Shown: one piece after another, positions 11,676-24,133 of the stretch | Position numbering within the stretch: position 1 is the first letter of the stretch | Layout of the letters: each line of letters opens with the position of its first letter | Origin: Congeria kusceri | Taxonomy: Eukaryota; Mollusca; Bivalvia; Myida; Dreissenidae | DNA: 64,000 nucleotides | Assembly (NCBI GenBank): GCA_027627225.1 | Contig: CM051034.1 | Span: 5,262,858 to 5,326,857, forward strand | Direction of reading: 5' to 3' | Program-made: the position numbers and the translations under genes | Notes under the pieces: model-generated | What the model was told of the DNA's origin: nothing | What the model saw: the letters and a program-made list of their open reading frames with translations, nothing else | Databases searched by the model: none

Positions 11676-11947
11676 TCCGGTGGCGCGGCCAAAAATGTAA
11701 GGTCGGTAGGTCGGGATCTCTTTTTATTTGATTGTTGTTCAAGACTTCGGTTTGTGTGAATTATAATTGTGTGGGTAAAATTTATGGATTTAACACTTTT
11801 AAGAAAAGTGATTTCTCCTTGTCTTGGAGCAGTTTTCGTATGTTTCTTGGATTATTTGTGACAGTTTTATATTATGATCTGTAAAAGTCCTGAACAAATT
11901 AGGGTCGGCATGAAAAAAATAGCGTAGGTCGGGCCACCAGAAAAATA
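11676..11947. mobile_element. Small TIR element (TTCCGGTGGCGCGGCC / GGTCGGGCCACCAGAAA)
   Basis: The ends are imperfect inverted copies of about 16 bp. Inside each lies a GTAGGTCGG motif. Non-coding, about 270 bp. Confidence 0.45.
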
Positions 11948-13465
11948 TCTAGTTTAGGCCTAGGGAAAGATGTAGGAGCAGAAAATGTACAGGGTGCTAC
12001 TCAAAATGAGCAGGGGTAGCCCCAGACCAGGTCTTTTTTTATGACATTTTAGTACAGAATAGCCAGTACCATCGTATCTTCATTAAATTGCGCTGTCTAA
12101 TTCATGCATAAATTGCACAGTACACAAGCAATAAAAAACTTCAGGACTCAATTAAATTGTTCTTTTAAACAACAAAAACAGTTGTCAAAACATCTTACAT
12201 TTTTACAAGTTTGGAAACGCTCCGATACGCATTAGTTTATTAGCAAATATGAGCAACGTTTTTCAATTATAATGACTGCTAAATGTGTGATCGCAGTTCT
12301 TTAATTTATTATTTGTTACTCTTTCCAGAAGTCTAAGTTAGTTGTAATAAACAATAAACAGTTATGGTTTCCTTCTGACCGATGTAATAGTGTATTACTG
12401 GCGACTAGACGCGTGGAGACTGACACCGACGCGTGTATTCATTATCTTTCGGTCGGAAAACATGGTATTCGGTATCTATTGGTGAAATACTGCCTTTGTG
12501 TGGACGGAAAAATACTTTCTTCTATCAGAAAAGTATTGGATTTTAAACAGCAATCGAAATTTGCGTATATTCGAATAGCGTTTTAACTATTCGAATGGCG
12601 ACCATGCAATCGAATATTCGATAGTACTGCCTTTGGGTCTTAATTACGAGATGAAAAAGATTTCTGGCATGGCACCAGAATGCTGCCATAATATGGAGAT
12701 ATTTGATAAAAAAAACACAGGTGAGTTTTGAAGAAATATTGTTAAAAATTTATATTAGAACAAGCGAATGGGTTCAGACGAATAACAGACCAGCTTTAGA
12801 ACACATACCTTGCGTTACCGACACCAAATCACACAATAATCGCCGTTATCACTTTGTCGTCTGCCTGCAAGGATCCACCTGACATGTACAGACAAGATTT
12901 AAAATCCCGGGAGTGAGGTATGTTACAAAGTTTGTTATCAAACGAAGTACAGAAAGCTAATATCTCATGTGACACACAACATAGTCACGACCGTATCTTC
13001 AGTTATCGTCTGCAATTCGCGTTTGCTTGATTTAAAATCTAAAGAATACAGCTGTTTGATTTCGCGTAAATCCCGTATAAACTAACAATGGCACACCGCT
13101 TGTTTTACAGTCGAACTACAAATGCGTCTTTGAAATTCAGTTTTATAATTCGCGACGATAGTTTGTCCGTGTTTTGTGTATTATGTAGAATTTCTCTTCC
13201 GGGTAGAATGAGTTACAAGTTATTGCTTCTGTAAATAGCACCCGACCAATCAGCTGAATACGGGACTGGTTACCTGTATAGTGAACTGTGAGAACGATTA
13301 TCTGTGTGTAAAACAGGGTACCGATTTAAGGTGAATCGCGACACTTGTGACAAGTTTAACAGTCAAGTGGAACTTATAATGATAAAACAAGATGGCCATC
13401 GGGGCCCAAAGCGCTCACCAGAGAACTAGCAAAGATGAAGTCTTTACTGTTTTAACACGTTTAAA
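11948..13465. other. No gene recognised
   Basis: AT-rich. Around 12530-12640 there are several ATTCGAATR motifs typical of hAT-related MITE interiors, but no ends could be placed. Confidence 0.35.
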
Positions 13466-13862
13466 AACAAGAGCTGTCGGAGGACAGCGCGCTTGACTAT
13501 TCGAAGTATTTTAGTTGGTACATATTTTGGATAGAGGAAGGGGCATAAATTTGTTAAAATACAAAACTTTTCACTGAAGCCTTATATAGTTTATAAATTT
13601 TTGGAACAAAAACTTTAATCACAAAATCTATGTAAAAAGTGGGCATAACTCGGTCAATATACAAAACAGAGTTATGGGTAATGTTGCCCCTGATACTTTA
13701 GTTGATCACAAAGGTTAGTTCCAAGTTTCAAGTTAATAACTTATGTAGTTTTGAAGTTACCAAACTTTTGAATATAAACTTTAACCAAATTCAGACGCCG
13801 ACGCGGACGCCCACGCCGGGCGTTGTAGGAAAGCTTACATATTCTTCGAACAGTCCAGCTTA
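13466..13862. mobile_element. Second copy of the GACTATTCGAAG element
   Basis: Starts AACAAGAGCTGTCGGAGGAC, then GCGCGCTTGACTATTCGAAG. Ends CTTACATATTCTTCGAACAG. Inverted relative to 7674-8228 and with one internal unit instead of two. Confidence 0.55.
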
Positions 13863-15244
13863 AAATTGCCATTAAGCACGCGTCATATATATAACTGTCA
13901 TACGTGTATGTCTCATGTAAACTCATTGTTTTCAATTTGCTTATAAAAAACGAGACAAAAAACCTCATGGTTATACACTAGTTAGGACTGGACGGGTAAG
14001 CTTTTGGGGGAGGTACCCCTATATATTTTCACTACCATGGAACCCACTTAAAGAATCCGAATAAATATGCTTGTGCATGCAGCAGACGACCAGATTAGAC
14101 GCGTACACGCGTAATTTACGCACAGAAATTCACAAGATACGCACAGAAAATAAAATCAGACTGTACATTTACGCACATTTTCATTTTTTGCGTACTCGGT
14201 ACACGAGAAAATTAAAGAGACCCATGAAAGATATCCGAATGTCAATCATTAGAAATGCCTTATTTAAAACAATAGTATTATTGAAATATCTACTGCATTA
14301 TTGAAGGTTGCTCCATTGAACATTTACATGGGAAACATAATTAGCCTATCTGAAAAAGTGTGTAATTTGCGACTTGTATTAGATTGTATTAAACAGAATA
14401 TGGAATAAATAATTTCATTTGATATACGAAATACCTGGCAGCAAGTGTAATTGGCAAGTGATACATTCTGTTCAAGACAAATGACAAAGGATTTTAATCT
14501 GCGATATTCTTTAGCATGTGTTGTAGCAGATCACAATACAAATATGATATCGTTGCTTTGAAATCCTTTTGCCGCCAGTTAAATTTCGCTTTATACAAGA
14601 CCGCAAAGTTGCGACAGCCATTTTTTGGTCATCTTCGTCCTCATGTTTTTAAATCACGAAACGCGTGCTATTAATTAATTATTATTTAATTTCGTTTCTC
14701 CACGTTTTACTAAAGTGCGAAACCTGCAGAAAATAAAAACTAACATGTCGCCTCAGCATTTAAAGCTGCTGAAATTACGTTGCTAAATCATTAACGGTCA
14801 ATAAATTTACCAGCAATAAACTTATGACGAAATTATGTACGTATACAGAAGCCGTAATTGAAGATAAGTGTATTAAAATATCAAACATATTTCCTGTATG
14901 CGCATGTTCACTTATTTGCCATCAAACATCGTTCGTTCAACAACGGGATTTTGCTAAATGCTACACATGTACATGTTTATTCTTCAGTTTTTGTTCTGAT
15001 TCCAGTAGGCACACAGTGTATAGTACAGCATAGAGGAAAACTAGTTTTCCTCAAATTCGTACGCGCGACATTTACTTTGCGCCGTAACAGTTAACATGTA
15101 ACAGTAAGCCATGTTTAATCAACATATGTCACGTGATAGCGCGGTAAAGCTGTCCTTTGAATCAAGAGTGAAAATATTTGTTTTTTTCCTAATAAACGGA
15201 GTTTTTGTGTGTGTAAAGTGGTGGATTTATATAATGTGCTTATT
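13863..15244. other. No gene recognised; ACGCAC motif element at 14085-14205
   Basis: Mostly featureless. The 14085-14205 stretch carries TTACGCACAGAAATTCACAA and AAAATCAGACTGTACATTTA, a pattern also found near 29055, 45800 and 61410. Confidence 0.4.
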
Positions 15245-15270
15245 TTTATAAATTGCTCTCCTTGTTTACG

Positions 15271-16263
15271 ATGAGCAAAGTGAGAAAGGATAAACGAAAA
15301 AACAGAAATAGTAGTGGAAGTAGTTCGGACATTTCGGACAATACAAGTAAGTGTAAAATATCGAAACATAGAGGCCCGTCTGAGGAGTATGAAGGTGTGA
15401 GCGTTAGCGATATTTTGGGCATTGCAAACTCGGTTCTATACGAAAATAGTAGCAGTATTGACATTGTGGATTCTAGCGTGTTTAGTGGTCATTGTGGTAG
15501 TGAGAGCAAGATGGCTGAGAGCGGAAGCGAGCCAACCCATAAGGATCTCATGGACTATATGAAGAGTATAGCAGACAATTTCAATGAAAGGCTAACGAAA
15601 ATAGAGAAGCGGCTAGACACCATTGATATCCTTGAACGGAAGGTTACTGACTTCGAGCGTGAGCTTAAGAAGGTCTGGTTGGCACTTGATGAACGATGTA
15701 AGCGCACGGACGAAAAGGTAGCTCGCCTAGAAGATAAGGTTGAAGCCGCCGACGTAGGAGTTGGTATGCTGGATTCGCGGGTGGCGGATATCGAAAAGCA
15801 GCGGCAGCAGCTTAGTGACGAGGTTGCCTACCTAAAATCCCAATCAATGCGGAACAACCTGGTCTTCACTGGAATCGAAGAGGATAACTCCCAGGGTAAT
15901 GAATCTCAAGCCATCACCGAACGTAAGCTAAGGGAACACCTGCATGAAAAGCTTAAGATCCCCAAGGAGACGGTGGATGGGCTACAACTCGAGCGAGTTC
16001 ACCGTACCCCTTCTCAACCAGTGCATGGTAAGGTACGGTCAGTTGTGGCGAAATTTGCATTTTTTAAGGACCGCGAGCTAGTCAGGCGTCAGTGGCCACA
16101 ACTTAAGGGCACAAACTATAATGTGTATGAACAGTTTCCTCCGGAAGTGCAAGAAAAGCGGCGACGTCTCGTTCCACAAATGAAGGACGCAAAGCGACAG
16201 GGCAAGCGTGCTTGGTTGGCGTATGATACGCTGTACATTAATGGGCATCCGGTAAAGCAGTAG
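15271..16263 (+). CDS. LINE copy 1 ORF1 protein (coiled coil, L1-type RNA-binding), intact
   Basis: 330 aa from ATG at 15271 (MSKVRKDKRKNRNSSGSSSD) to TAG at 16261. Residues 1-95 are low-complexity and charged. About 100-190 is a heptad-rich coiled coil (KIEKRLDTIDILERK, VARLEDKVEAADVG). From residue 193, MRNNLVFTGI opens the RRM-like and C-terminal region typical of L1-type ORF1 chaperones, ending RAWLAYDTLYINGHPVKQ. From the family, it should trimerise and bind element RNA in cytoplasmic RNPs. I chose ATG 15271 because it begins the basic N-terminus. It is the only intact LINE ORF here. The stop is a single UAG followed in frame (apart from a 4-nt insertion) by ORF2. Confidence 0.85.
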   Translation: MSKVRKDKRKNRNSSGSSSDISDNTSKCKISKHRGPSEEYEGVSVSDILGIANSVLYENSSSIDIVDSSVFSGHCGSESKMAESGSEPTHKDLMDYMKSIADNFNERLTKIEKRLDTIDILERKVTDFERELKKVWLALDERCKRTDEKVARLEDKVEAADVGVGMLDSRVADIEKQRQQLSDEVAYLKSQSMRNNLVFTGIEEDNSQGNESQAITERKLREHLHEKLKIPKETVDGLQLERVHRTPSQPVHGKVRSVVAKFAFFKDRELVRRQWPQLKGTNYNVYEQFPPEVQEKRRRLVPQMKDAKRQGKRAWLAYDTLYINGHPVKQ

Positions 16264-19200
16264 GGGTATGCAGGAGATGAACTGACTGTCTGTTCTGTCG
16301 TGGAACATTAATGGTCTGACGCAAGATAAGAAGGAAAGTGTTGAATTTGTTGAGATATTGGCAAAATATGACATTTGTTTTTTGTATGAATCGTGGTGTA
16401 AAGCAAATACTAACGTAAAACTAAATTGTTACATTACCCATAACTTTTACAGGACTTTCCAAAATAGAAATGCCAAACGAAGTAGTGGCGGTTTATTGCT
16501 TTGTTACAGGGATTATTTAGAGGGTGGTATAGAAATTATAAAAAAATCATTATGACGCCATAATTTGGTTAAGACTAGATCATGTATTTTTTAACATGGA
16601 ACAAGATATCTTTATATGTGGTGTTTACATTTGGGGTGAGGAATCACCAGTCTATAACTATTTAAGTGTTGACTTATTTCAAATTTTAGAAAACGATATT
16701 TCAGATTATGATAATAAGGGTGCAATTTATATATGCGGTGATTTTAACAGTCGTGTTGGTGAAAAGAATGATTATATTTTGCATGATAGAGTAAATATTT
16801 GCATCGATGATATCGATTATAGACCAGATTGTACTCCTAGCAGGGCCTCGTTAGATGAAAAGCACAATAATCATGGTATTAAGCTGCTAGACCTTTGTAA
16901 GGCAACCGGTTTGCGTATTGTTAATGGCCGGCTAGGAAATTCAAATCAGTATACTTTTTTGTCGCATAACGGCTGTTCTGTAATTGATTATCTGCTCACT
17001 GCCGATTGTAATTTCTCACAACTATCGCGATTTGGTATTGATAGTTTTAATGAATGGAGCGATCACGCCCCAGTAAAGTTCGCATTGTGTTGTAATAAAA
17101 ATAGACGTGATAAAACTAGTCATGCGGAAATGAAATATAAATGGAATGTGCATTCTAGGGAGCAATTTCGCTCGGGTATTATAGGTAATTTGACAAAGTT
17201 TAATTATATTGTGGACAACGTTGATTGCTCAAACAGAGATTCTGTTAATAATATGCTAAATGACTTTACTAATACAATACGAAGCGTAGCAGATCCCCTG
17301 TTTTGTAAAACGTGCTATTTTAAAGATGAAATTTGTTTCAATGATAGTACACAATTTAAAAATGTATGGTTTGATAATGAATGTAAAACAGCGCGTTCTT
17401 GTTATTTTGACGCTCTTAAATTATTTAATTCTCAGAGAACGGAATCTAACAGGATTAATCTATGTGAATGTAAAGCTAGGTATAAAAATATAGTTAGGAA
17501 AAAGAAACGTTTACATTATAAAGGTAAAATGCTTGAGCTTGAACAGATGAAGAAATCTAAACCTAAAGATTTTTGGAATCATTTTAAATCCCGATCACGT
17601 AAACATTCTGAAGATATTTCCTTAGGTGCCTTTCGCGAATATTTTGAAAATGTGAGCAGTAATCTTTTCAATTGCAGAAATGAGGAATCAGAAACCTTTA
17701 ACGAGCAAAACGATTTTAACATGCCGAATGATGTTTACCCGGAACTTGATAGACCAATCAGCGTTGATGAAATCGTAAAAGCCATTAAATTTTTGAAGCG
17801 TAACAAATCAAGCGGTAAAGATTCTTTGTTAAACGAATATTTCATTGAAACAGTTGATATATTGTCTTCGCATATATGTGACTTGTTTAACACAGTTCTT
17901 AACTCTGGATATTTTCCAGATGCATGGACAGAAGGTATAATTATTCCGATTCACAAAAAGGGTCCTTTTAATGATGTTAATAATTATCGGGGGATTACGC
18001 TTGTGAGCTGCCTATCTAAACTATTTACAACTGTATTGAATAACCGTGTCGAACAAGTTTGTAATGAAAATAACATAATTTCGGACGCGCAGTTCGGATT
18101 TCGAAAAGGGCGATCTACTATTGATGCTGCGTTCATTCTTTTGTCTTTAATACAACATCAATCAAATAAAAACAAGCGTTTATACGTCATTTTCGTTGAT
18201 ATGATGAAATGTTTCGATTCTATATATAGAAATGGGTTATGGTTTAAATTGTACAAATCAGGAATTCAAGGTAAGATTCTAAGAATTGTGCGTGATATGT
18301 ACGGAAAAGTAAAATCATGTGTAAAATCATTTTCTTCCTATTCTGATTACTTTGTATATGCAGTAGGACTACGACAAGGGGAGGTAATGTCTCCTCTATT
18401 GTTTTCTCTCTTTGTTGAGGACTTAGAACTGTATTTGCAAAATGATCTTGACCCAGGTCTACAAATTGATGATATAATTTTGTTACTTTTACTCTTTGCT
18501 GATGACATGGCTATTGTTGGTAAATCTCCAAACGAAATTCAAACACATTTAGATTATTTATACGAATACTGTAATACATGGGGATTGCAAGTTAATGTAG
18601 AAAAAACAAAATTATGGTTTTCCGAAAGCGAGGTGGGCTATTGCCCACCGAAAGTTGGTCTTACAATAGCCAACCAATAGAAGTAGTAGATAATTTTAAT
18701 TACCTTGGACTGGTGTTTAAATATACCGGTAGTTTTAACCTAAATGAAGAGCATCTGGTTGGAAAGGCTCTTAAGGCAATCAATATTTTGCTTGCTAAAT
18801 GTAAAATGTATGACTTAAAACCAAAATTATTATGTCAACTGTTTGATTCGTTTGTAGGCTCAATTTTAAGCTATGGGTCTGAACTTTGGGGTCACACCAG
18901 AAGTAAAGAAATTGAAAGAATTCATTTGAAATTTTGCAAACGATTGTTAAATGTCCCTTCTAACACCTGCACCGCCGTTGTCTACGGTGAACTGGGCATA
19001 TACCCCCTGTATATAAGCAGATATGTTCGCATGGTCAAGTATTGGCTTAAAATTGTATCCACGGATAACATTATTTTAAAACGTATATATACTCAAGCTG
19101 TAGCTGATTGTGACTATGGTAATCGTAATTGGGTATCTGAGTTGAGAAAATTGTTAAACGATTACGGATTATCTTTTGTATTTGATAATGTACAATCCAT

Positions 19201-19662
19201 AGATGTTAAAACATGTGTAAGTACCTTTAAAAATAGAGTAATTGATGCATCTAAACAGGAATGGTTTAGTTCACTTGAGAATAGTTCTATGCTTGATGTT
19301 TATAGACAATTCAAAACTTCTCTAGAATATGAAATATATTTAAATGTTGTTCCGAGAAGCCTAGGGTTTTATCTGTGTAGATTGAGAATGTCTGCTCATC
19401 CTTTACGGATTCAGACCGGTAGATATAATAGAAATAATACACCTAGAAATGAAAGATATTGTTTATATTGTTTACTAAACAACAAGTTTGACATCGAAGA
19501 CGAATATCATTTTATTTGTATTTGTCCCGGCTTTTACGCCCATCGGTTTTTAAATATGTCGAGTTGTTGAAAAGTAACAATAGAACAGAACTTATCAATC
19601 TTTGTATATTTATAAAAGAAGCTTTGAGTGTACGTACTGCATTCCATAACACTTTTGCCTAA
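16264..19662 (+). pseudogene. LINE copy 1 ORF2 (endonuclease-reverse transcriptase), frameshifted
   Basis: Domains in order: AP endonuclease (LSVLSWNINGL near 16286, FLYESW, GDFNSRVG, NEWSDHAPV at about 17050); RT (NNYRGITLVSCLSKLF near 17980, QFGFRKGRST, FADDMA at 18495-18512); a long C-terminal region; and a terminal Cys/His knuckle (RYCLYC...EYHFICIC near 19500). Breaks relative to copy 2: a 4-nt duplication CTGACTG at 16282-16288, one extra A in the A7 run 16540-16546, one missing A at 18608-18611, and a shift near 19550. No in-frame ATG precedes the endonuclease. The element can no longer make the full protein unless the homopolymer shifts are sequence errors. Confidence 0.85.
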
Positions 19663-19915
19663 ATGCTCATCTCCATTACAAACATGTTTATTATCTTATA
19701 TTTCAGATAGCAAATAAAATAAGCATATACAATTATATACAAATATGTTAGGTTAATATGTTATATATTGAATAACTAATCTTAAATATGTGTATTATTT
19801 AATATCCAAAACATTGTTAACTCATGCATTTCACGTTGACATTGTAATTATATTATTTAATGCGTTGTAGACGATGTACAATGTACAAGTCTGAAATAAA
19901 TATCCTATCCTATCT

Positions 19916-20640
19916 TTTAATAGAAAGTCTACAAATAAAGTGTGATTTACAACTCTACCAGTGTAGACGTGCGAACGGACACCCGGCTTTACGCACTAAT
20001 CAACGGACATTTCAACAAGAGGGTCATGAGGGCTCACCAGTGTACGGGCGAAGACGACCTGAATGTTGCGAAAGGCTTATAATGTACGTCATAAAGTCCT
20101 TAAATCATTTGGATCATTGTTTAACTGACATATTCCTTGAGCGCCTTGGCTTGCAAATGCTTACCAAAAACAAAGAACTTGGTGCTCAGGTGAGCTAAAA
20201 AAAATGATCCGTAAGATTTCTGTTGTACAACATTATTTGTGCATCATTAATTAAAGACAAGCTTTAAATTTGTAAAGATCTTGTTTTCAATGCATGCGTT
20301 GGTATAAGTAAATGAAAATCCGTGAACTGTTCATGAAATAATATATTTCTAACGAAGACGGCGATATTTCGGCCTATAAATACGCGTTTAACTTTCTAAA
20401 AAATCTGTCAGAAAATTAAATTAAGAATTAACCAAAATGTGGCAAACCACTTACAAGTTATAATTACTAAACTATTTGGGTAATTTATTTTAATAATAGC
20501 ACTTTTTTTTATATAACAGCATTCGCAGCCAGAGAATGATTATAATTATTACCTCGCTAATTTATAGTTGTTTGTAACCTCAATTCCATGCTAATGTATT
20601 TCACTTATTTATCGAGTAAATGTTTGTGAGCGTATAAAGA
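19916..20640. other. Spacer between the two LINEs, with a GCTCAGGTGAGC element end
   Basis: 19975-20202 reads GACACCCGGCTTTACGCACT, GGTCATGAGGGCTCACCAG and ends GGTGCTCAGGTGAGCTAAAA. This is the same right terminus as the 35127-37225 repeat. The rest is AT-rich with nothing recognised. Confidence 0.45.
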
Positions 20641-20801
20641 ACAGAACAGAACAGAACATTTTATTTAAGACTTGTACAAGTACATCGTCTACAACACATC
20701 AATATAATACATGCAATCAACATGACATAGCGTAGTGTTAAATAATTCTAATCAATGCGTATTTCGATCGAGGAATTCGGAGGATGAACGTTAACCGTGT
20801 G

Positions 20802-23800
20802 TTAATTATTAACGAAAGTTAGTGCATTTCTAACATTCATAGCTTCCTTAATAAACTTACACAGATTAAAAACATCTGATTTATTAGTTGAATTTAAAAG
20901 CTGGGCAAATTTATAGACAGAAGGTTTTACATAGAAATATCTTCTAATATATTTTTTTCTGATGTCAGTATAACAATTGCAAATAATGGCAAAATGGTAT
21001 TCGTCCTCATATCTGTAGAATTACAAAGTGTACAATATCTTTCCTCTCGTGGAATTCGATTATATCTTCCTGTTTGTATTCTGAGAGGAAGTCCATTTAA
21101 TCTTAATCTACTCATGTATAGGCAATAACGTTTTGATAAAATATCTAAATATGGCTCGTAATAATGTGTTGATTTACACAATTTATACTGACACAACATT
21201 GAGCTGTTGTCAATTTTTGACATCGTTTCTTGTTTAAAGGTGTCTATAATACGGGTTTTTAACTCATTCAAAAATAAATCCTGATTGATACTGCTAACAT
21301 TATCAAATACGTATGCAAATCCATAATCAGCTAACAACTTTCTTATATTTGCTGCCCAATTTAAATGTCCGTTATAACTATCAATAACAGATTGGGAATA
21401 AATAGTTTTAACAATAATATTGTTTGTGCTAGCAATTTTCAGCCAGTATTTAATCATTCGAATATATCTACTAATAAACAATGGGTAACGTCCCAACTCA
21501 CTATATGTAATTGCATTACAAGTATTTATTTTAACCTTTAACAATCGCTTGCAAAACTTACGGTGGACTCTTTCAAGTTCCTTTGACTTAGTATAACCCC
21601 ATACTTCACAGGAATAATTCAATATAGGACTCACAAAAGCATCAAATAACTGACACATTGTCTTAGGACTTAAGTCAAACTCCTTACATTTGCATAAAAG
21701 AATGTTCATTGCTTTGAAAGCTTTACCAACTAGGTGTTCCTGATTTAAAATAAAATTTCCAGTGTAATTAAAAATTGTTCCTAAATAGTTAAAATCATTT
21801 ACAACTTCTATTTTTTGTCCATCGTATGACCAGTTTTCAATATTTAATAATCCACCCCTTTTACGAAAAACCATAATTTTAGTCTTCGAAGTATTTACCT
21901 TGAGTCCCCAGGTATCACAATATGACTTTAAACTATTTAAATGTTGTTGTACCTCACACGGGGTTTTACCTAAAATGGCCATATCATCTGCAAAAAGTAG
22001 AAGTATCAATACAATATCATCTAAAACTAGGCCACAGTCAGTGCCTTTTTGTAAAAACAACTCTAAATCTTCGACAAAAATAGAAAACAATAGGGGTGAC
22101 ATTACTTCACCTTGACGCAAGCCCACTGCATATTCAATGTATTCAGAATAATTCGAACACAGTTTAACACGAGATTTAACATGCTGATACATATCTCTTA
22201 CAATTCTTAAAAGTTTTCCACGTACACCACGATTGTATAATTTCAACCACAAACCATTTCTATAAATAGAATCAAAACATTTCATCATGTCAACGAAAAT
22301 AACATATAACCTTTTGTTTTCACTAATATATTTTTGCACAATTGACATAAGTACAAATATTGCATCAACAGTGGATCTACCTTTCAAGAATCCGAATTGC
22401 GCATCCGAAATAGTGTTGTGCTCATTACAAAACTGCTCAATTCGTTTGTTTATAACTGTAGTAAAAAGCTTCGCTAAACAACTAACCAATGTGATTCCTC
22501 TATAATTATTCACATCGTTTTTATCACCCTTTTTATGCTATGGGATAATTGTACCTTCAGTCCAGTTATCTGGAAAATAACCAGAATTTAGTATAGAATT
22601 AAACAGATCACACAAATGTGATGATAAAATATCAATACTTTCAATTAAGTATTCATTTAAAATACAGTCACTGCTAAAATCTTTGTTCCGTTTCAAAGAT
22701 TTCACAGCGGTAACGATTTCATTAACGGTAAAAGGTTGATCTAGTTCAGGAAAATATTCATTAGGATAATTAAAATCATTGTTTTCACAAAAAGTCTCCG
22801 CCTGAACATTTTCACAATCAAAAATGTTGTTACTTAAATTTGAAAATTTTAAGTTTTGAATTTCAACCATCTTTCGCTTGTAAAATATTGACTTCTTTTT
22901 ACGTATGAAATTTTTATAATTCCTTTTACTCTCCCATAGCTGTATTCTATTGGCGTCAGACGGACAAACATTAAAACGACGCAGATTTGCTAGGTACGTG
23001 TTGCGAACATGTGTGCATTCAAGGTCAAACCAAACAGATTGTTTCGTATGTGAATTTTCATCAAAACTATAAATGGGCTTGACTAGTCGGTGTTTAGAAA
23101 ACAATGGATCCGCTACACTGCGTAAAACATTAGTAAAATCGTTTAGTGCATTATTTATAGACTGTTTGCTATCACAGTTTATATTGTGAACAATGGTATT
23201 TAAATTCGGTAAACTAGCAATTATACCCGATCGGAACTGTTGTAAAAACGTATTGTTCCATTTATATTTAATTTCTGAATAGCTATTATCTCTATTTTGG
23301 ATAGTATTACACAACAATGATAAACGTATTGGGGCGTGATCGCTCCACTCATTAAATGGCCCAATATTTAAATCACTTATCAATGAAAAATTGCGTTCAC
23401 AGCAAAGTACATAGTCGATCATGGACGAACCGTTATGTGACAAAAACGTGAAGTTATTACTATCGCCAACACGGCCGTTAACAATGCGAATATTAAGTGA
23501 TTTACACAAATCTAATAGTTTAATACCATGATTATTATGTGATCGGTCAACAGAGGCCCTTATTGGTGTACAGTCGGGTTCATAATCAATGTCATCGATT
23601 AATATATTAAATTTATCATGGGTAATAAAATCATTTTTATTACCAACTCTGCTGTTAAAATCGCCAACAAGAAAAACAGCCCCTAAATTGCTATATTCAA
23701 AGACATCATTCTCCAAAACATCAAATAAATCAATGTCAACAATATTGTATGCAGGTGAATCTTCGCACCATAAATACGTTCCACATAGATAAATATCCTG

Positions 23801-24133
23801 GTCAGTTTTAAAGAAATTTTTATCAAGTTTTAGCCAAATTATTGTATCATAATGATTACGAATTATTTGAATACCTTCTTGTAAGCTTTCTTTGTAATAG
23901 AGAACAAATCCACCGCTACATCTCTTAGCATTTCTGTTTTGAAATTTTCGGTAAAAATTGTGAGATATGTAGCCATTAACAGAAACATTACTTTTTGAAT
24001 TTGTCCAAGTTTCATATAAAAAACAAATGTCATTACATGACAACATAATAACAAACTCACAGCACTGCTTTTTGTCACTAGTAAGTCCGTGCACATTCCA
24101 CGATAAAACGGACAGGTCACCTCCGGCGTGCCC
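20802..24133 (-). pseudogene. LINE copy 2 ORF2 (endonuclease-reverse transcriptase), nonsense and frameshift
   Basis: Directly follows ORF1's TAG in the same frame. Endonuclease: LSVLSWNVHGLTSDKK, FLYETW, VGDFNSRVG, NEWSDHAPIR. RT: NNYRGITLVSCLAKLFTT, QFGFLKGRST, FADDMA (21995-21978). The C-terminal region then carries a Cys knuckle (RYCTLCNS). Defects: an in-frame TAG at 22540-22538 in the N-terminal RT, and a frameshift near 20990-21010, after which the expected C-terminus (ending ALTFVNN at 20802) runs in another frame. No ATG occurs between the UAG and the endonuclease active-site Asn. Comparison with copy 1 identifies each break. Confidence 0.85.

Larger units (their letters stand above)
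15245..19915 (+). mobile_element. Non-LTR retrotransposon (LINE), copy 1
   Basis: ORF1 15271-16263 (intact), ORF2 16264-19662 (frameshifted), then a 3' UTR ending in an AATAAATATCC(TATCC)n-type pentanucleotide tail at 19896-19914. The 5' limit is approximate because a target-site duplication could not be placed. ORF2 has AP-endonuclease and RT domains and a terminal zinc knuckle. I do not assign the clade. RT sequence similarity to copy 2 (20641-25085) is clear but divergent, so the two are separate subfamilies rather than one duplicated insertion. Confidence 0.85.
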
